This document shows positions 43,055 through 52,333 of a stretch of DNA of 64,000 bases, one piece after another. The translations under genes were made by a program, and so were the position numbers. Every line of letters starts with the position of its first letter. The first letter of the stretch is position 1. This DNA is from Streptantibioticus silvisoli (GTDB lineage: Bacteria; Actinomycetota; Actinomycetes; Streptomycetales; Streptomycetaceae), in the NCBI RefSeq assembly GCF_027947535.2, contig NZ_JAAGKO020000038.1, positions 1 to 64,000 of the forward strand. Reading direction: 5' to 3'. Below the pieces are notes generated by a model that had not been told where the DNA came from, made no database searches, and was given only the letters and a program-made list of their open reading frames with translations.

Positions 43055-43932
43055 TGGCCGCCGAGACCCTCACCCGGCCCGGGCCCGCCGACACCGACGA
43101 GGCCACGGCGGCCCGCGCCGCCCGCTCGCGCCGCCGCAACCGGCGGCTGCTCATCCTGGGCGCGCAGGTGCTGATCGTGGTCGTCGTCATCGGCGGCTGG
43201 CAGCTCGGCGCGGAGCGGGGCTGGCTGGACAAGTTCACCTACGGCTCGCCCTCCGGAGTGGTCTCGCAGCTGAAGACCTGGTTCTCCCAGGGCACCGCCA
43301 CCGGCTCGATCTGGCACAACATCGCGGTCACCATGCAGGAGACCGTGCTGGGCTTCCTGATCGGCACCGTGGCCGGCGTGGTGCTGGGCATCCTGCTCGG
43401 CCGGTTCCGGGCGCTGGCGGACGTGGCGGCGCCGTTCATCAAGGCGGGCAACTCCATCCCGCGCGTGGTGCTGGGCTCGATCTTCATCATGTGGTTCGGC
43501 CTGGGCCCGTCCGGCAAGGTCGCGCTGGCCGTGGTGCTGGTGTTCTTCTCCGTCTTCTTCAACGCCTTCCAGGGCACCCGCGAGGTCGATCGCAACTTCA
43601 TCGCCAATGCCCGCATCCTCGGCGCCTCCGAGTGGCGGGTGACCACCCAGGTGGTGCTGCCGTCCGCGATGACCTGGATCGTCGCCTCGCTGCACGCCGC
43701 GTTCGGCTTCGCGCTGATCGGCGCGATCGTCGGCGAGGTGCTGGGTGCCCAGGCCGGCCTGGGCCAGCTGATCGAACAGGCCCAGGAGAACTTCAACGCC
43801 AACGGTGTGTACGCGGGCATCATCATCATCGCCGCCCTGGCGCTGATCGCGGAGTTCCTGATCACCCGGTTCGAGATGCGGGTGCTGCGCTGGCGGCCCA
43901 GCGAGCTGTCCGGCGACGCCGCCGGGCTGTGA
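43054..43932 (+). CDS. ABC importer permease (SsuC/TauC-like)
   Basis: 292 aa, six predicted membrane helices after a charged N-terminus (RSRRRNRR). The EAA loop is visible as ARILGASEWRVTTQVVLPSAMTWIVASLH; IWHNIAVTMQETVLGFLIGTVAGVVLG opens the BPD_transp_1 domain. The TGATG overlap with the ATPase and a binding-protein gene 70 bp downstream make a complete importer. Confidence 0.93.
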   Translation: MAAETLTRPGPADTDEATAARAARSRRRNRRLLILGAQVLIVVVVIGGWQLGAERGWLDKFTYGSPSGVVSQLKTWFSQGTATGSIWHNIAVTMQETVLGFLIGTVAGVVLGILLGRFRALADVAAPFIKAGNSIPRVVLGSIFIMWFGLGPSGKVALAVVLVFFSVFFNAFQGTREVDRNFIANARILGASEWRVTTQVVLPSAMTWIVASLHAAFGFALIGAIVGEVLGAQAGLGQLIEQAQENFNANGVYAGIIIIAALALIAEFLITRFEMRVLRWRPSELSGDAAGL

Positions 43933-44002
43933 CCACCCGGGCGATCCCCCCGTACTGCCCAGCAATACCCTCCCTGTGACACCACCGTTAAGGAGACCCG
44001 CG

Positions 44003-45049
44003 ATGAAGCAGGTCAAGAAGTCGTTGCTCGCCGTCGCCGCCTGTACCGCGCTGGCACTGTCGCTCAGTTCCTGCTCCGGCGGCTCGGCGAAGACCGCGCC
44101 GAAGAACGCGGCCGGCGACTCGACCGTGCGCCTGATGGTCGGCGGGCTGGACAAGCAGATCTACCTGCCGGTGATGCTGGCCAAGAACCTCGGCTACTTC
44201 AAGGCGCAGGGCATCAACGCGGTCATCTCCGACGAGCCGGCCGGGGTGGACGCCGAGACCGACATGCTCGCCGGGCAGCAGGACGCGGTCGTCGGCTTCT
44301 ACGACCACAACATCGACCTGCAGTCCAAGGGCAAGTCGACCGAGTCCGTGGTGCAGCTGCTCCAGGCGCCCGGTGAGGTGGAGATGGTGCGCTCCGACGA
44401 GGCGTCGTCGATCACCTCGCCGGCCGCGTTCAAGGGCAAGAAGCTCGGTGTGACGGGCCTGGGCTCGTCGACCAACTTCCTGACCGAGTACCTGGAGTCG
44501 CGCGGCGGGCTGAAGAACTCCGACGCCACCTCGGTGTCGGTCGGCGCCGGTTCGACGTTCGTGGCGGCGATCAAGAACAAGCAGATCGACGCGGGCATGA
44601 CCACCGAGCCGACCATCTCGGTGCTCCAGGCCCAGCACCTGGCCAAGCCGATGATCGACATGCGCACGGTGGCCGGCACCAAGGCCGCGCTCGGCGGCAC
44701 CTACCCGGCCTCCTGCCTGTACATGACGACCGCCTACATCCAGAAGAACCCGCAGGTCGTGCAGAAGATGGTCAACGCCTTCGTGCAGACGCTGCACTGG
44801 ATCGGCACCCACAGCGCGGCGCAGATCACCGCCAAGATGCCGGCGTCGTACTACGCGGGTGTCGGCAAGGGCGTCTACACCACGGCGCTGGCCAACGAGA
44901 AGGCGATGTTCTCCCCCGACGGCCTGATGCCCTCCGACGGCCCCTCGACCGTGCTGAAGGTGCTGTCCGCCTTCGACCCGACCGTCAAGGGCCACAAGGT
45001 CGACCTGTCGAAGACCTTCACCAACCAGTACGTCCAGAAGGCGTACTGA
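44003..45049 (+). CDS. ABC importer substrate-binding lipoprotein (NMT1/SsuA-like)
   Basis: 348 aa. AAGGAGA lies eight bases before ATG 44003. Lipobox LSLSSCSGG with lipidated Cys at about 25. The binding domain has VGGLDKQIYLPVMLAKNLGYFKAQGINAVI, KLGVTGLGSSTNFLTEYL and AGMTTEPTISVL. Pairing with a CitA/CitB system suggests an organic-acid or sulfonate-type ligand, but the sequence does not settle this. Confidence 0.93.
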   Translation: MKQVKKSLLAVAACTALALSLSSCSGGSAKTAPKNAAGDSTVRLMVGGLDKQIYLPVMLAKNLGYFKAQGINAVISDEPAGVDAETDMLAGQQDAVVGFYDHNIDLQSKGKSTESVVQLLQAPGEVEMVRSDEASSITSPAAFKGKKLGVTGLGSSTNFLTEYLESRGGLKNSDATSVSVGAGSTFVAAIKNKQIDAGMTTEPTISVLQAQHLAKPMIDMRTVAGTKAALGGTYPASCLYMTTAYIQKNPQVVQKMVNAFVQTLHWIGTHSAAQITAKMPASYYAGVGKGVYTTALANEKAMFSPDGLMPSDGPSTVLKVLSAFDPTVKGHKVDLSKTFTNQYVQKAY

Positions 45050-45091
45050 AAAAGGCTCCCCCCACGGTAAAACTCCCCCCACGGTGATGAC

Positions 45092-45122
45092 GCGGCCCCT
45101 TCCGGACTCCGGGAGGGGCCGC
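45092..45122. terminator. hairpin after the NMT1-type importer
   Basis: GCGGCCCCT and AGGGGCCGC are perfect 9-bp outer arms. A T-G pair and CCGG/CCGG continue the stem to a 3-base loop. It lies 43 bp after the stop and separates two importer operons. The short duplication CTCCCCCCACGGT/GCTCCCCCCACGGT precedes it. Confidence 0.8.
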
Positions 45123-45252
45123 CGCCACGTGATCCGCATCTCCCCGCGGCCGGCGGTCCCGGCCGCCGGTGACGGTCAACGCGCTTGTGCGGCAAGGCCG
45201 TTGGCGGTTCGCCGGGGGTGGCGCGGCATCCGCCCCGGCCATAGGCACCCCT

Positions 45253-45281
45253 TTGACTTCCCACAAGTAATAGTTCAGTCT
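45253..45281 (+). promoter_or_regulatory. promoter positioned for a leaderless leader-peptide mRNA
   Basis: TTGACT (45253-45258) and CAGTCT (45276-45281) are separated by 17 bp. The latter ends seven bases before GTG 45289, so a transcript would begin at or next to the GTG, i.e. without a 5' leader. The surrounding 45 bp are clearly AT-richer than the background. Confidence 0.5.
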
Positions 45282-45288
45282 TCTGGGC

Positions 45289-45381
45289 GTGCCCGGACCT
45301 CTCGCCCCCGACAGCGCCGCCATCGAGCTGGCGCTCATCGGCGTGACCGGACACAGCGTGGCCGACATCCACTGTCGCTGA
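45289..45381 (+). CDS. 30-aa Cys-type attenuator leader peptide
   Basis: GTG-started 30-codon ORF (MPGPLAPDSAAIELALIGVT, then GHSVADIHCR). No ribosome site precedes it, fitting leaderless translation from the promoter above. The ending ...GHSVADIHCR resembles actinobacterial Cys-containing leader peptides placed before sulfur-uptake and assimilation operons; mycobacterial polycysteine leader ORFs are known cysteine-responsive attenuators. It lies 150 bp upstream of the peptide-type ABC operon. It predicts that operon is induced on cysteine starvation. Only one Cys codon is present, weaker than polycysteine types. Confidence 0.6.
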   Translation: MPGPLAPDSAAIELALIGVTGHSVADIHCR

Positions 45382-45531
45382 CCCCGACCCGTTCCGGACC
45401 CCGCCCACCGGCCCCGCCCGCGTGCGCCCGCCCCGGAACCGCCCCGCGCGGGCGTGGAGCCCCGGCCGTCACAGCCCGCCACCCCGTGCGCGAACCCCGC
45501 CCGTTCCCCGGTAGTGAAAGGCCGTTCCCCG

Positions 45532-47241
45532 ATGTCATCACACCCCCTCGCCCCACGCCGGCTGGCCGCGCTGGCCGCCCTGACGGCGATAGCGGCCGGC
45601 GCCGCGGCGTGCGGACCCAAGAGCGAGGACGCGGGCGCGGACGCCACCCCGCACCAGGGCGGAACGCTGACCATCCTCAACCAGACCCCGCAGACCAAGT
45701 TCGACCCGGCGCGCGAGTACACCACCGGCGGCGGCAACATCCCCGGGCTGGTCTTCCGCAGCCTGACCACCCGGGCGCGCAAGGCGGGCGCGGCGGGCAC
45801 CGCGGTCGTACCGGACCTGGCCACCGACATCGGCGAGCCGTCGCAGGGCGCCACGGTGTGGACGTACCACCTCAAGGCGGGCCTGAAGTTCGAGGACGGC
45901 ACGCCGATCACCAGTGCCGACATCAAGTACGGCGTCGAGCGCTCCTTCGCGCCGCAGCTGTCCGGCGGCGCGCCCTACCTGCGCGACTGGCTGACCGGCG
46001 CGTCCGGCTACCAGGGCCCGTACAAGGACCCCAAGGGGCTGTCGGCGATCACCACGCCGGACGCGCGGACCGTGGTGTTCCACCTGAACAAGCCCGAGGG
46101 CGACTTCCCCTACCTGGCGACGCAGACCCAGTTCACCCCGGTGCCCAAGGCGAAGGACACCGGCACGAAGTACCAGGACCACCCGGTCTCCTCCGGCCCG
46201 TACGAGGTGGTCAGCAACCAGAACGACGGCACCACGCTGACCTTGAAGCGCAACCCGTACTGGTCGCAGAAGTCCGACGCCCAGCGGCACGCCTACCCCG
46301 ACCGGATCGTGGTGGACTCCGGTCTGGACCCGGCCGTCATCGACCAGCGGCTGGCGACCGGCAGCGGCGCCGACGCGGACGCGGTCACCACCGACACCAA
46401 CCTCGGCCCGGCGGAGCTGGCCAAGGTCAACGGCGACAAGGAACTCGCCTCCCGGGTCGGCACCGGCCACTTCGGCTTCACCAACTACCTGGCGTTCAAC
46501 CCGAAGGTCAAGCCGTTCGACAACCAGAAGGTGCGCGAGGCGATCGCCTACGCGATCAACCGCACCTCGGTGGTCAACGCGGCCGGCGGCTCCTCGCTCG
46601 CCGAGCCGGCCACCACCTTCCTGCCCAACCAGGCCACGTTCGGCTACACGCCCTACGACCCGTTCCCGGCCGGCAGGAGCGGTAACGCGGCGAAGGCCAA
46701 GGCGCTGCTGGCGCAGGCCGGCTACCCGCACGGGCTGACCGTCACGCTGACCGCCTCCACCTCCGACGCCAACCAGGACGGCCCGGCGGTCGCGGCGGCC
46801 GTGCAGGACGGGCTGAAGGCGGCCGGCATCACCGTCAAGCTGGTCGGCCTGGAGGACGACAAGTACCAGCAGGACATCTACTCGGTGGCCAGCGAGCCGG
46901 GGATGTTCCTGTCCGGCTGGGGTGCGGACTGGCCGTCCGGCGGTCCCTTCCTCGCGCCGATCTTCGACGGCCGGCAGATCGTCAAGGACGGCTACAACTT
47001 CAACTCCGCCCAGCTGAACGACCCGTCGGTGAACGCCGAGATCGACCGGATCAACAAGATCACCGACCACGCGGCCGCCGCGAAGCTGTGGGGGAAGCTG
47101 GACCAGCGGATCGGGACGAAGGCGCTGACCGTGCCGCTGTTCCACCCGGTCTACAAGCGGCTGTACGGCAAGAACGTGCGCAACGTGGTGATCAGCGACT
47201 GGACCGGCGTGCTGGACGTCTCGCAGGTCGCCGTCAAGTAA
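45532..47241 (+). CDS. oligopeptide-type ABC importer substrate-binding lipoprotein
   Basis: 569 aa of family SBP_bac_5. GAAAGG precedes ATG 45532. Signal and lipobox LTAIAAGAAACGPK (Cys about 24). Typical motifs are GGTLTILNQTPQTKFDPAREYTTGG, WTYHLKAGLKFEDGTPITSADIKYGVERSF, SSGPYEVV, VREAIAYAINR and FLSGWGADWPSGGPF. First structural gene of an operon SBP-permease-permease-double ATPase. The leader ORF upstream suggests sulfur-containing peptides (for example glutathione-like) as ligand; that is inference. Confidence 0.93.
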   Translation: MSSHPLAPRRLAALAALTAIAAGAAACGPKSEDAGADATPHQGGTLTILNQTPQTKFDPAREYTTGGGNIPGLVFRSLTTRARKAGAAGTAVVPDLATDIGEPSQGATVWTYHLKAGLKFEDGTPITSADIKYGVERSFAPQLSGGAPYLRDWLTGASGYQGPYKDPKGLSAITTPDARTVVFHLNKPEGDFPYLATQTQFTPVPKAKDTGTKYQDHPVSSGPYEVVSNQNDGTTLTLKRNPYWSQKSDAQRHAYPDRIVVDSGLDPAVIDQRLATGSGADADAVTTDTNLGPAELAKVNGDKELASRVGTGHFGFTNYLAFNPKVKPFDNQKVREAIAYAINRTSVVNAAGGSSLAEPATTFLPNQATFGYTPYDPFPAGRSGNAAKAKALLAQAGYPHGLTVTLTASTSDANQDGPAVAAAVQDGLKAAGITVKLVGLEDDKYQQDIYSVASEPGMFLSGWGADWPSGGPFLAPIFDGRQIVKDGYNFNSAQLNDPSVNAEIDRINKITDHAAAAKLWGKLDQRIGTKALTVPLFHPVYKRLYGKNVRNVVISDWTGVLDVSQVAVK

Positions 47242-47271
47242 CGCCGCCGACTCCCCCGGAGAGCCCGCCCC

Positions 47272-48270
47272 ATGGCAACCGCCGCACCCGCCCCGCAGGC
47301 CGGGACCGCACCGATCGGTGTGGTCCCGGCCTCCGGGGCCCGGCAGGTCTGGCGGCGGCTGCGCTCACAGCGCGCCGCCGTCACCGCCGCAACCGTCCTC
47401 GTCCTGCTGATCCTGATCGCCGTGCTGGCCCCGGTGCTGAGCGCGATCGAGGGCCAGGACCCCACCACCTACCACGACGCGCTGGTCAACTCCGCCTCCG
47501 GCGGGGTGCCGCACGGCTCGCTGGGCGGGATCAGCGGCGTCCACTGGCTGGGCGTGGAGCCCGGCACCGGCCGCGACCTGTTCGCCCGGCTCGTCTACGG
47601 CTCGCAGATCTCGCTGCTGGTGGCCGTCGGCGCCACCGTGGTGCAGGTGGCGGTCGGCATCGCCGTGGGGCTGGCCGCCGGGCTCGGCAGCCGGCTGCTC
47701 GACCAGTTCCTCGGCCACACCACCGATGTGATGATCGCGCTGCCCGGCCTGGTCTTCGCGATCGCCCTGATGGCGGTGGTGCCCAACTCCTTCCCGCGCC
47801 CGCTGCTGCTGATGCTCGTCATCGGCCTGCTCGGCTGGGGCGGCACCGCCCGCGTGGTGCGGGCCCAGACGCTGTCGCTGAAGGAACTGGACTACGTGGC
47901 GGCCGCCCGGCTCGGCGGCTCCTCACCCTGGCGGATCGCCCGCCGCGAACTGCTGCCGCCGCTGGCCGCGCCGGTCATCACGTACGCGGCGCTGCTGCTG
48001 CCGTCCAACGTGGTCTCCGAGGCCGGCCTGTCCTTCCTGGGCGTCGGGGTGCGGCCGCCGACGTCGTCGTGGGGGCAGATGCTGTCGTCGGCCACCACCT
48101 GGTTCCAGGCCGACCCGATGTACGTCCTGCTGCCGGCCGCGCTGCTGTTCGTCACCACGCTGGCGTTCACCGTCTTCGGCGACGCGCTGCGCACCGCGCT
48201 GGACCCGCGGGCCGCCTCCCGGCTGCGGGTGGGCGTCCGGCGGCGCCGCACGAAGGAGGAGACCGCGTGA
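47272..48270 (+). CDS. oligopeptide-type ABC permease (DppC-like)
   Basis: 332 aa. Short N-terminal OppC-N segment (RRLRSQRAAVTAATVLVLLILIAVLAPVL), then GRDLFARLVYGSQISLLVAVGATVVQ and the EAA loop LDYVAAARLGGSSPWRIARRELLPPLAAPVI; six membrane helices. The DppC-like permease precedes the DppB-like one here, the reverse of the usual B-C order. Its stop overlaps the next GTG (GTGA). Confidence 0.93.
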   Translation: MATAAPAPQAGTAPIGVVPASGARQVWRRLRSQRAAVTAATVLVLLILIAVLAPVLSAIEGQDPTTYHDALVNSASGGVPHGSLGGISGVHWLGVEPGTGRDLFARLVYGSQISLLVAVGATVVQVAVGIAVGLAAGLGSRLLDQFLGHTTDVMIALPGLVFAIALMAVVPNSFPRPLLLMLVIGLLGWGGTARVVRAQTLSLKELDYVAAARLGGSSPWRIARRELLPPLAAPVITYAALLLPSNVVSEAGLSFLGVGVRPPTSSWGQMLSSATTWFQADPMYVLLPAALLFVTTLAFTVFGDALRTALDPRAASRLRVGVRRRRTKEETA

Positions 48271-49256
48271 GCGGGTACGTACTGCGGCGGCTGGCCGGCA
48301 TGGTCGCGGTGCTGCTGGTGCTGTCGGTGGTGATCTACGCGGCGTTCTACATCGCGCCCGGCGACCCGGCGCAGATCGCCTGCGGCCTCAAGTGCAGCCC
48401 CGCGCAGGTCGCGCAGGTGCGCGAGCAACTGGGCCTGGCCGACCCGGTGTACGTGCAGTACGCCCATTTCCTGGGCGGCATCGTCGCCGGCCGCGACTTC
48501 AGCACCGGCACCGCGGTCATGCACTGCCACGCGCCGTGCCTGGGCATCTCCTACCGCAGCGGCGAGCAGGTCACCTCGATGATCCTCCAGCGGCTGCCGG
48601 TCACCGGCTCGCTGGCGCTCGGCGGCATGGTGCTGTGGCTGCTGCTGGGGGTGGGCACCGGCCTGCTGTCCGCGCTGCGCCGCGGCCGGCCAACCGAACG
48701 GGCGCTGACCGGCCTGACGATGGCCGGCAACGCGGTCCCGGTCTTCGTCATCGGCCTGATGCTGCTCATCGTCTTCTGCTCCACGCTCCAGTGGCTGCCG
48801 TTCCCCAGCTACGTGCCGCTCACCAGCGATCCGCAGGCGTGGTTCTGGGGGCTGCTGCTGCCGTGGGTGTCGCTGGCGGTGGTGGAGTCGGCCAAGTACG
48901 CCCGGCTGACCCGCTCGTCGATGCTGGAGACGCTGGCCGAGGACCACATCCGCACCTTCCGCGCCTACGGGGTGAGCGAACGGCGGCTGGTGACCCGGCA
49001 CGCGCTGCGCGCCGCGCTGACGCCGGTGATCGCGCTCAGCGCGCTGGACCTGGGCACCATGTTCGGCTCCGCGGTGCTCACCGAGTCGCTGTTCGGCCTG
49101 CCGGGACTGGGCAAGATGCTGGTCTCCTCGGTGGCCGTGGTGGACCTGCCGGTGGTGGTCGGCGTCGTGATGGTCACCGGTTTCTGCGTCGTCCTCGCCA
49201 ATGCCGCCGCCGACGTGCTGTACGCGGTGGCCGACCGAAGGGTGGTCCTGTCGTGA
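48267..49256 (+). CDS. oligopeptide-type ABC permease (DppB-like)
   Basis: 329 aa. VLRRLAGMVAVLLVLSVVIYAAFYIAPGDPA opening with the following QVREQLGLADPVYVQYAHFLGGI is the DppB signature; EAA loop HIRTFRAYGVSERRLVTRHALRAALTPVIAL. An insert with three Cys (VMHCHAPCLGISYRSGEQ) in the first extracytoplasmic loop is unusual for this family. GTG start, coupled to both neighbours. Confidence 0.93.
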   Translation: MSGYVLRRLAGMVAVLLVLSVVIYAAFYIAPGDPAQIACGLKCSPAQVAQVREQLGLADPVYVQYAHFLGGIVAGRDFSTGTAVMHCHAPCLGISYRSGEQVTSMILQRLPVTGSLALGGMVLWLLLGVGTGLLSALRRGRPTERALTGLTMAGNAVPVFVIGLMLLIVFCSTLQWLPFPSYVPLTSDPQAWFWGLLLPWVSLAVVESAKYARLTRSSMLETLAEDHIRTFRAYGVSERRLVTRHALRAALTPVIALSALDLGTMFGSAVLTESLFGLPGLGKMLVSSVAVVDLPVVVGVVMVTGFCVVLANAAADVLYAVADRRVVLS

Positions 49257-51202
49257 GCACGACCGGCAACGGTCCGCTGGTCCGCGTCGAGGGCCTGACC
49301 GTCGACTTCCCGGTGGGCGACGGCGTCGTCCGGGCCGTCGACGGACTGGACTTCACGCTGGGCGCCGGCGAGGCACTCGGCATCGTCGGCGAGTCCGGCT
49401 CAGGCAAGAGCACGGTGGCGTACGCGCTGCTGGGCCTGCACAGCGGCACCGGGGCGCGTACCGGCGGTACGGCCACCGTGGCCGGCGTCGACGCGCTGCG
49501 GGCCGGCGGCGACGACCTGCGGCGGCTGCGCGGGGAACTGGCGGCAATGGTCTTCCAGGACCCGCTGTCCGCGCTGGACCCGTACTTCGCCATCGGCGAC
49601 CAGATCGCGGAGGTCGTGCGGGCGCACCGGCGCGTGTCGCGGCGGGCGGCGCGGGCCCGCGCGGTCGAGGTGCTGGACCGGGTGCGCATCCCGGACGCCG
49701 CCCGGCGCTCCCGGTCGCGGCCGCACGAGTTCTCCGGCGGCATGCGGCAGCGCGCCCTCATCGCGATGGCGCTGGCCTGCGAGCCGCGGCTGATCGTGGC
49801 CGACGAGCCGACGACGGCCCTCGACGTCACCGTGCAGGCGCAGATCCTCGACCTGCTGCACGAGGTGCGCGCCGACACCGGCGCCGGCCTGCTGCTGGTC
49901 ACCCACGACCTCGGCGTGGTGGCCGGCAGCGTGGACCACGTCCTGGTGATGAAGGACGGCCGTGCGGTCGAACGCGGCCCGGTCACCCAGGTGCTGACCG
50001 CACCGCGCGGCGACTACGCGAAGGCTCTGCTGTCGGCGGTACCGCGGCTGGACGGAGAGGTCGCGCCGGGCGGTGCGGTCGCGCCGGGCGCTCAGGTGGC
50101 CGGCGGTGCGGTGGCGCCGGACGGTGCGGTGGCGCCAGGCGGCGCGGTCGAGCCGGACGGGGAGGTCGCGCCGGGCGGTGCGGTCGCGCCGGGCGCTCAG
50201 GTGGCCGGCGGTGCGGTGGCACCAGGCGGTGCGGTCGAGCAGGACGGTGCGATCGCACCGGGCGGTGCGGTCTCCGGCTCCGGCTCCGGCTCCGGCGGTG
50301 CGGTCTCCGGCTCCGGCGCGGAACGGGTGCCGGCGGCGCGGGACGGGGGGACGGGACCGGGCGGGGGCGGTGAGCCGTTGCTCGAAGTCGTCGACCTGCG
50401 GCGGGAGTTCGGGCGGCGCGGGGCTGTGGTGCACGCGGTGGACGGGGTGTCGCTGACCGTCGGCCGCGGGGAGACGCTGGGGGTGGTCGGGGAGTCCGGC
50501 AGCGGCAAGACCACGCTCGGGCGGATGCTGGTGCGGCTGCTGGAGCCGACCTCGGGCGTGCTGCGGTTCGAGGGCCGCGACATCGGCGGGCTGCGCGAGC
50601 GTGAACTTCGGCCGCTGCGGGGCGCGTTGCAGATGGTCTTCCAGGACCCGGTCTCCTCGCTCAACCCGCGCCGCAGCATCGGGGAGTCGATCGCCGATCC
50701 GCTGCGGGCGCTGAACCGTTCGATGACGGACCGTCAGGTGCGGTCCCGGGTGGAGTCGTTGCTGGACCGGGTCGGGCTCGACCCGCAGTGGTACCACCGC
50801 TATCCGCACGAGTTCAGCGGTGGGCAGCGCCAACGGGTCGGCATCGCGCGGGCGTTGGCGCCGAAGCCGCGGCTGGTGGTGTGCGACGAGCCGGTCTCCG
50901 CGCTCGACGTCACCACGCAGGCCCATGTGGTGGAGCTGCTGGACGAGTTGCGCCGCGATCTGGGCCTGTCGCTGGTCTTCATCGCGCACGACCTGGCCGT
51001 GGTGCGCCAGGTCAGCGACCGGGTGGCCGTCATGCGGGCCGGGCGGATCGTGGAGGAGGGACCGGCCGAACGCGTCTACCGCTCCCCCCAGCACCCGTAC
51101 ACCCGCCAGCTCCTGGACGCCGTGCCGGTGCTGGACCCGGCGGGGGCGGCCGACCGGCGCGCCGCCCGGCGCGAGGCGGCGGCGACCGCGGCGGCCCGGT
51201 AG
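49253..51202 (+). CDS. fused double ABC ATPase (DppD-DppF) with elastin-like linker
   Basis: 649 aa carrying both importer ATPases. The first domain (about 8-262) has [27 protein letters not shown] and [12 protein letters not shown]; the second (about 374-640) has [27 protein letters not shown] and [12 protein letters not shown] plus the oligopeptide C-terminal motif [15 protein letters not shown]. The linker (about 266-360) is a run of pentapeptides such as VAPGG, VAPGA and AVEPD, ending in GSGSGSGG. Fusion fixes a 1:1 ATPase heterodimer. The linker DNA contains long exact repeats, so its length may vary between strains. Confidence 0.93.
   Translation: MSTTGNGPLVRVEGLTVDFPVGDGVVRAVDGLDFTLGAGEALGIVGESGSGKSTVAYALLGLHSGTGARTGGTATVAGVDALRAGGDDLRRLRGELAAMVFQDPLSALDPYFAIGDQIAEVVRAHRRVSRRAARARAVEVLDRVRIPDAARRSRSRPHEFSGGMRQRALIAMALACEPRLIVADEPTTALDVTVQAQILDLLHEVRADTGAGLLLVTHDLGVVAGSVDHVLVMKDGRAVERGPVTQVLTAPRGDYAKALLSAVPRLDGEVAPGGAVAPGAQVAGGAVAPDGAVAPGGAVEPDGEVAPGGAVAPGAQVAGGAVAPGGAVEQDGAIAPGGAVSGSGSGSGGAVSGSGAERVPAARDGGTGPGGGGEPLLEVVDLRREFGRRGAVVHAVDGVSLTVGRGETLGVVGESGSGKTTLGRMLVRLLEPTSGVLRFEGRDIGGLRERELRPLRGALQMVFQDPVSSLNPRRSIGESIADPLRALNRSMTDRQVRSRVESLLDRVGLDPQWYHRYPHEFSGGQRQRVGIARALAPKPRLVVCDEPVSALDVTTQAHVVELLDELRRDLGLSLVFIAHDLAVVRQVSDRVAVMRAGRIVEEGPAERVYRSPQHPYTRQLLDAVPVLDPAGAADRRAARREAAATAAAR
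50057..50220. repeat. 59-bp exact duplication inside elastin-like linker
   Basis: The segment 50057-50115 recurs identically at 50162-50220 (period 105 bp = 35 codons), within a larger field of GCGCCGGGCGGTGCGGT units. All spacings are multiples of three and keep the frame of the double ATPase. Confidence 0.85.
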
Positions 51203-51315
51203 CCGTGCGGGGCCGGCGCCCCGGCGCGTACGCGTCCGCCCGCCCCGGTCCACCGCCTCACCGGCGGTGGGCCGGGGCGCGAGATTTTACCGACGCGGCT
51301 CTGGCGAACGTTTGC

Positions 51316-51327
51316 TACTGGCCCGTA
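51316..51327. promoter_or_regulatory. imperfect palindrome in the lipase promoter
   Basis: TACTGGCCCGTA (five of six base pairs) lies 84 bp upstream of the lipase start in a stretch less GC-rich than average (GAGATTTTACCGACG). It resembles the TACTnnnnAGTA-type sites of actinobacterial lipid-metabolism regulators; weakly supported. Confidence 0.3.
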
Positions 51328-51410
51328 ACTTCACAGGTGCCGACGGAGTTGTGACCCGCGTCACCACGGTAGCCGTCGTGCGTGCCCTCTTTGGCCTGCG
51401 AGGAGATCAG

Positions 51411-52277
51411 ATGAAGCTGCCTTCCGGACGACGACGCCGCGCGCTGGCGCTGCTTCCCGCACTCGCCCTCGCCGCGGGGGCCCTGCTGGCCACGCCCGCG
51501 TCGGCCAGTGCCGCCACTCCCACGTCCGGCTGGAACGACTACTCCTGCAAGCCGTCGGCCGCGCACCCGAACCCGGTGGTGCTGGTGCACGGCACGTTCG
51601 CCAACGGGACCGACAACTGGCTGGTCCTGGCGCCCTACCTGGAGTCGCGCGGCTACTGCGTCTTCTCCTTCGACTACGGGCAGTTGACGCCGGTCGGCCT
51701 GATCGACGGGCTCGGCCCGATCGCGGACTCCGCCCAGCAGTTGTCGACCGAGGTCGACAAGGTGCTGGCGGCCACCGGCGCGGCCAAGGTGGACATCGTC
51801 GGCCACTCGCAGGGCGGCATGATGCCGCGCTACTACCTGAAGTTCCTCGGCGGCGCCGCCAAGACCAACGCCATGGTGGGCATCGCCCCCGACAACCACG
51901 GCACCACGCTGGACGGCCTGGAGTCGATCATCCCGTACTTCCCCGGCGCGGAGGACTTCATCGGCGCGGTGACCCCGGGGCTGACCGACCAGCTGGCCGG
52001 CTCGGCGTTCCTGACCAAGCTCAACGCGGGCGGCGACACGGTCCCCGGCGTGCACTACACGGTGATCGCCACCAAGTACGACGAGGTCGTCACGCCGTAC
52101 CAGTCGGAGTTCCTCACCGGCCCCGACGTGCACAACGTCCTGTTGCAGAACCTGTGTTCGGTCGACCTGTCGGAGCACGTGCTGATCGGCACCACCGACC
52201 TCATCGCCTTCCACGAGGTCGCCAACGCCCTCGACCCGGCGCACGCCACGCAGACCACCTGCGCCGACGCGTTCTGA
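51411..52277 (+). CDS. secreted lipase (class 2, EstA/LipA-like)
   Basis: 288 aa. AGGAGATCAG precedes the ATG. Signal peptide about 1-36 (ends ASA-ATP). Alpha/beta-hydrolase with oxyanion PVVLVHGTFANGTDNW, nucleophile elbow VDIVGHSQGGMMPRYY, and His in LSEHVLIGTTDLIAFHEV region. Conserved Cys pairs fit extracellular Streptomyces lipases. It hydrolyses acyl esters outside the cell. Confidence 0.93.
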   Translation: MKLPSGRRRRALALLPALALAAGALLATPASASAATPTSGWNDYSCKPSAAHPNPVVLVHGTFANGTDNWLVLAPYLESRGYCVFSFDYGQLTPVGLIDGLGPIADSAQQLSTEVDKVLAATGAAKVDIVGHSQGGMMPRYYLKFLGGAAKTNAMVGIAPDNHGTTLDGLESIIPYFPGAEDFIGAVTPGLTDQLAGSAFLTKLNAGGDTVPGVHYTVIATKYDEVVTPYQSEFLTGPDVHNVLLQNLCSVDLSEHVLIGTTDLIAFHEVANALDPAHATQTTCADAF

Positions 52278-52285
52278 CCCGCCCC

Positions 52286-52322
52286 GCCCCCGGCGTGCCC
52301 GCGTCCGCGGCGCGCCGGGGGC
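52286..52322. terminator. bidirectional terminator between lipase and antiporter
   Basis: GCCCCCGGCG (52286-52295) and CGCCGGGGGC (52313-52322) form a perfect 10-bp stem between convergent stops. Confidence 0.75.
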
Positions 52323-52333
52323 GGCGGGGGCCT

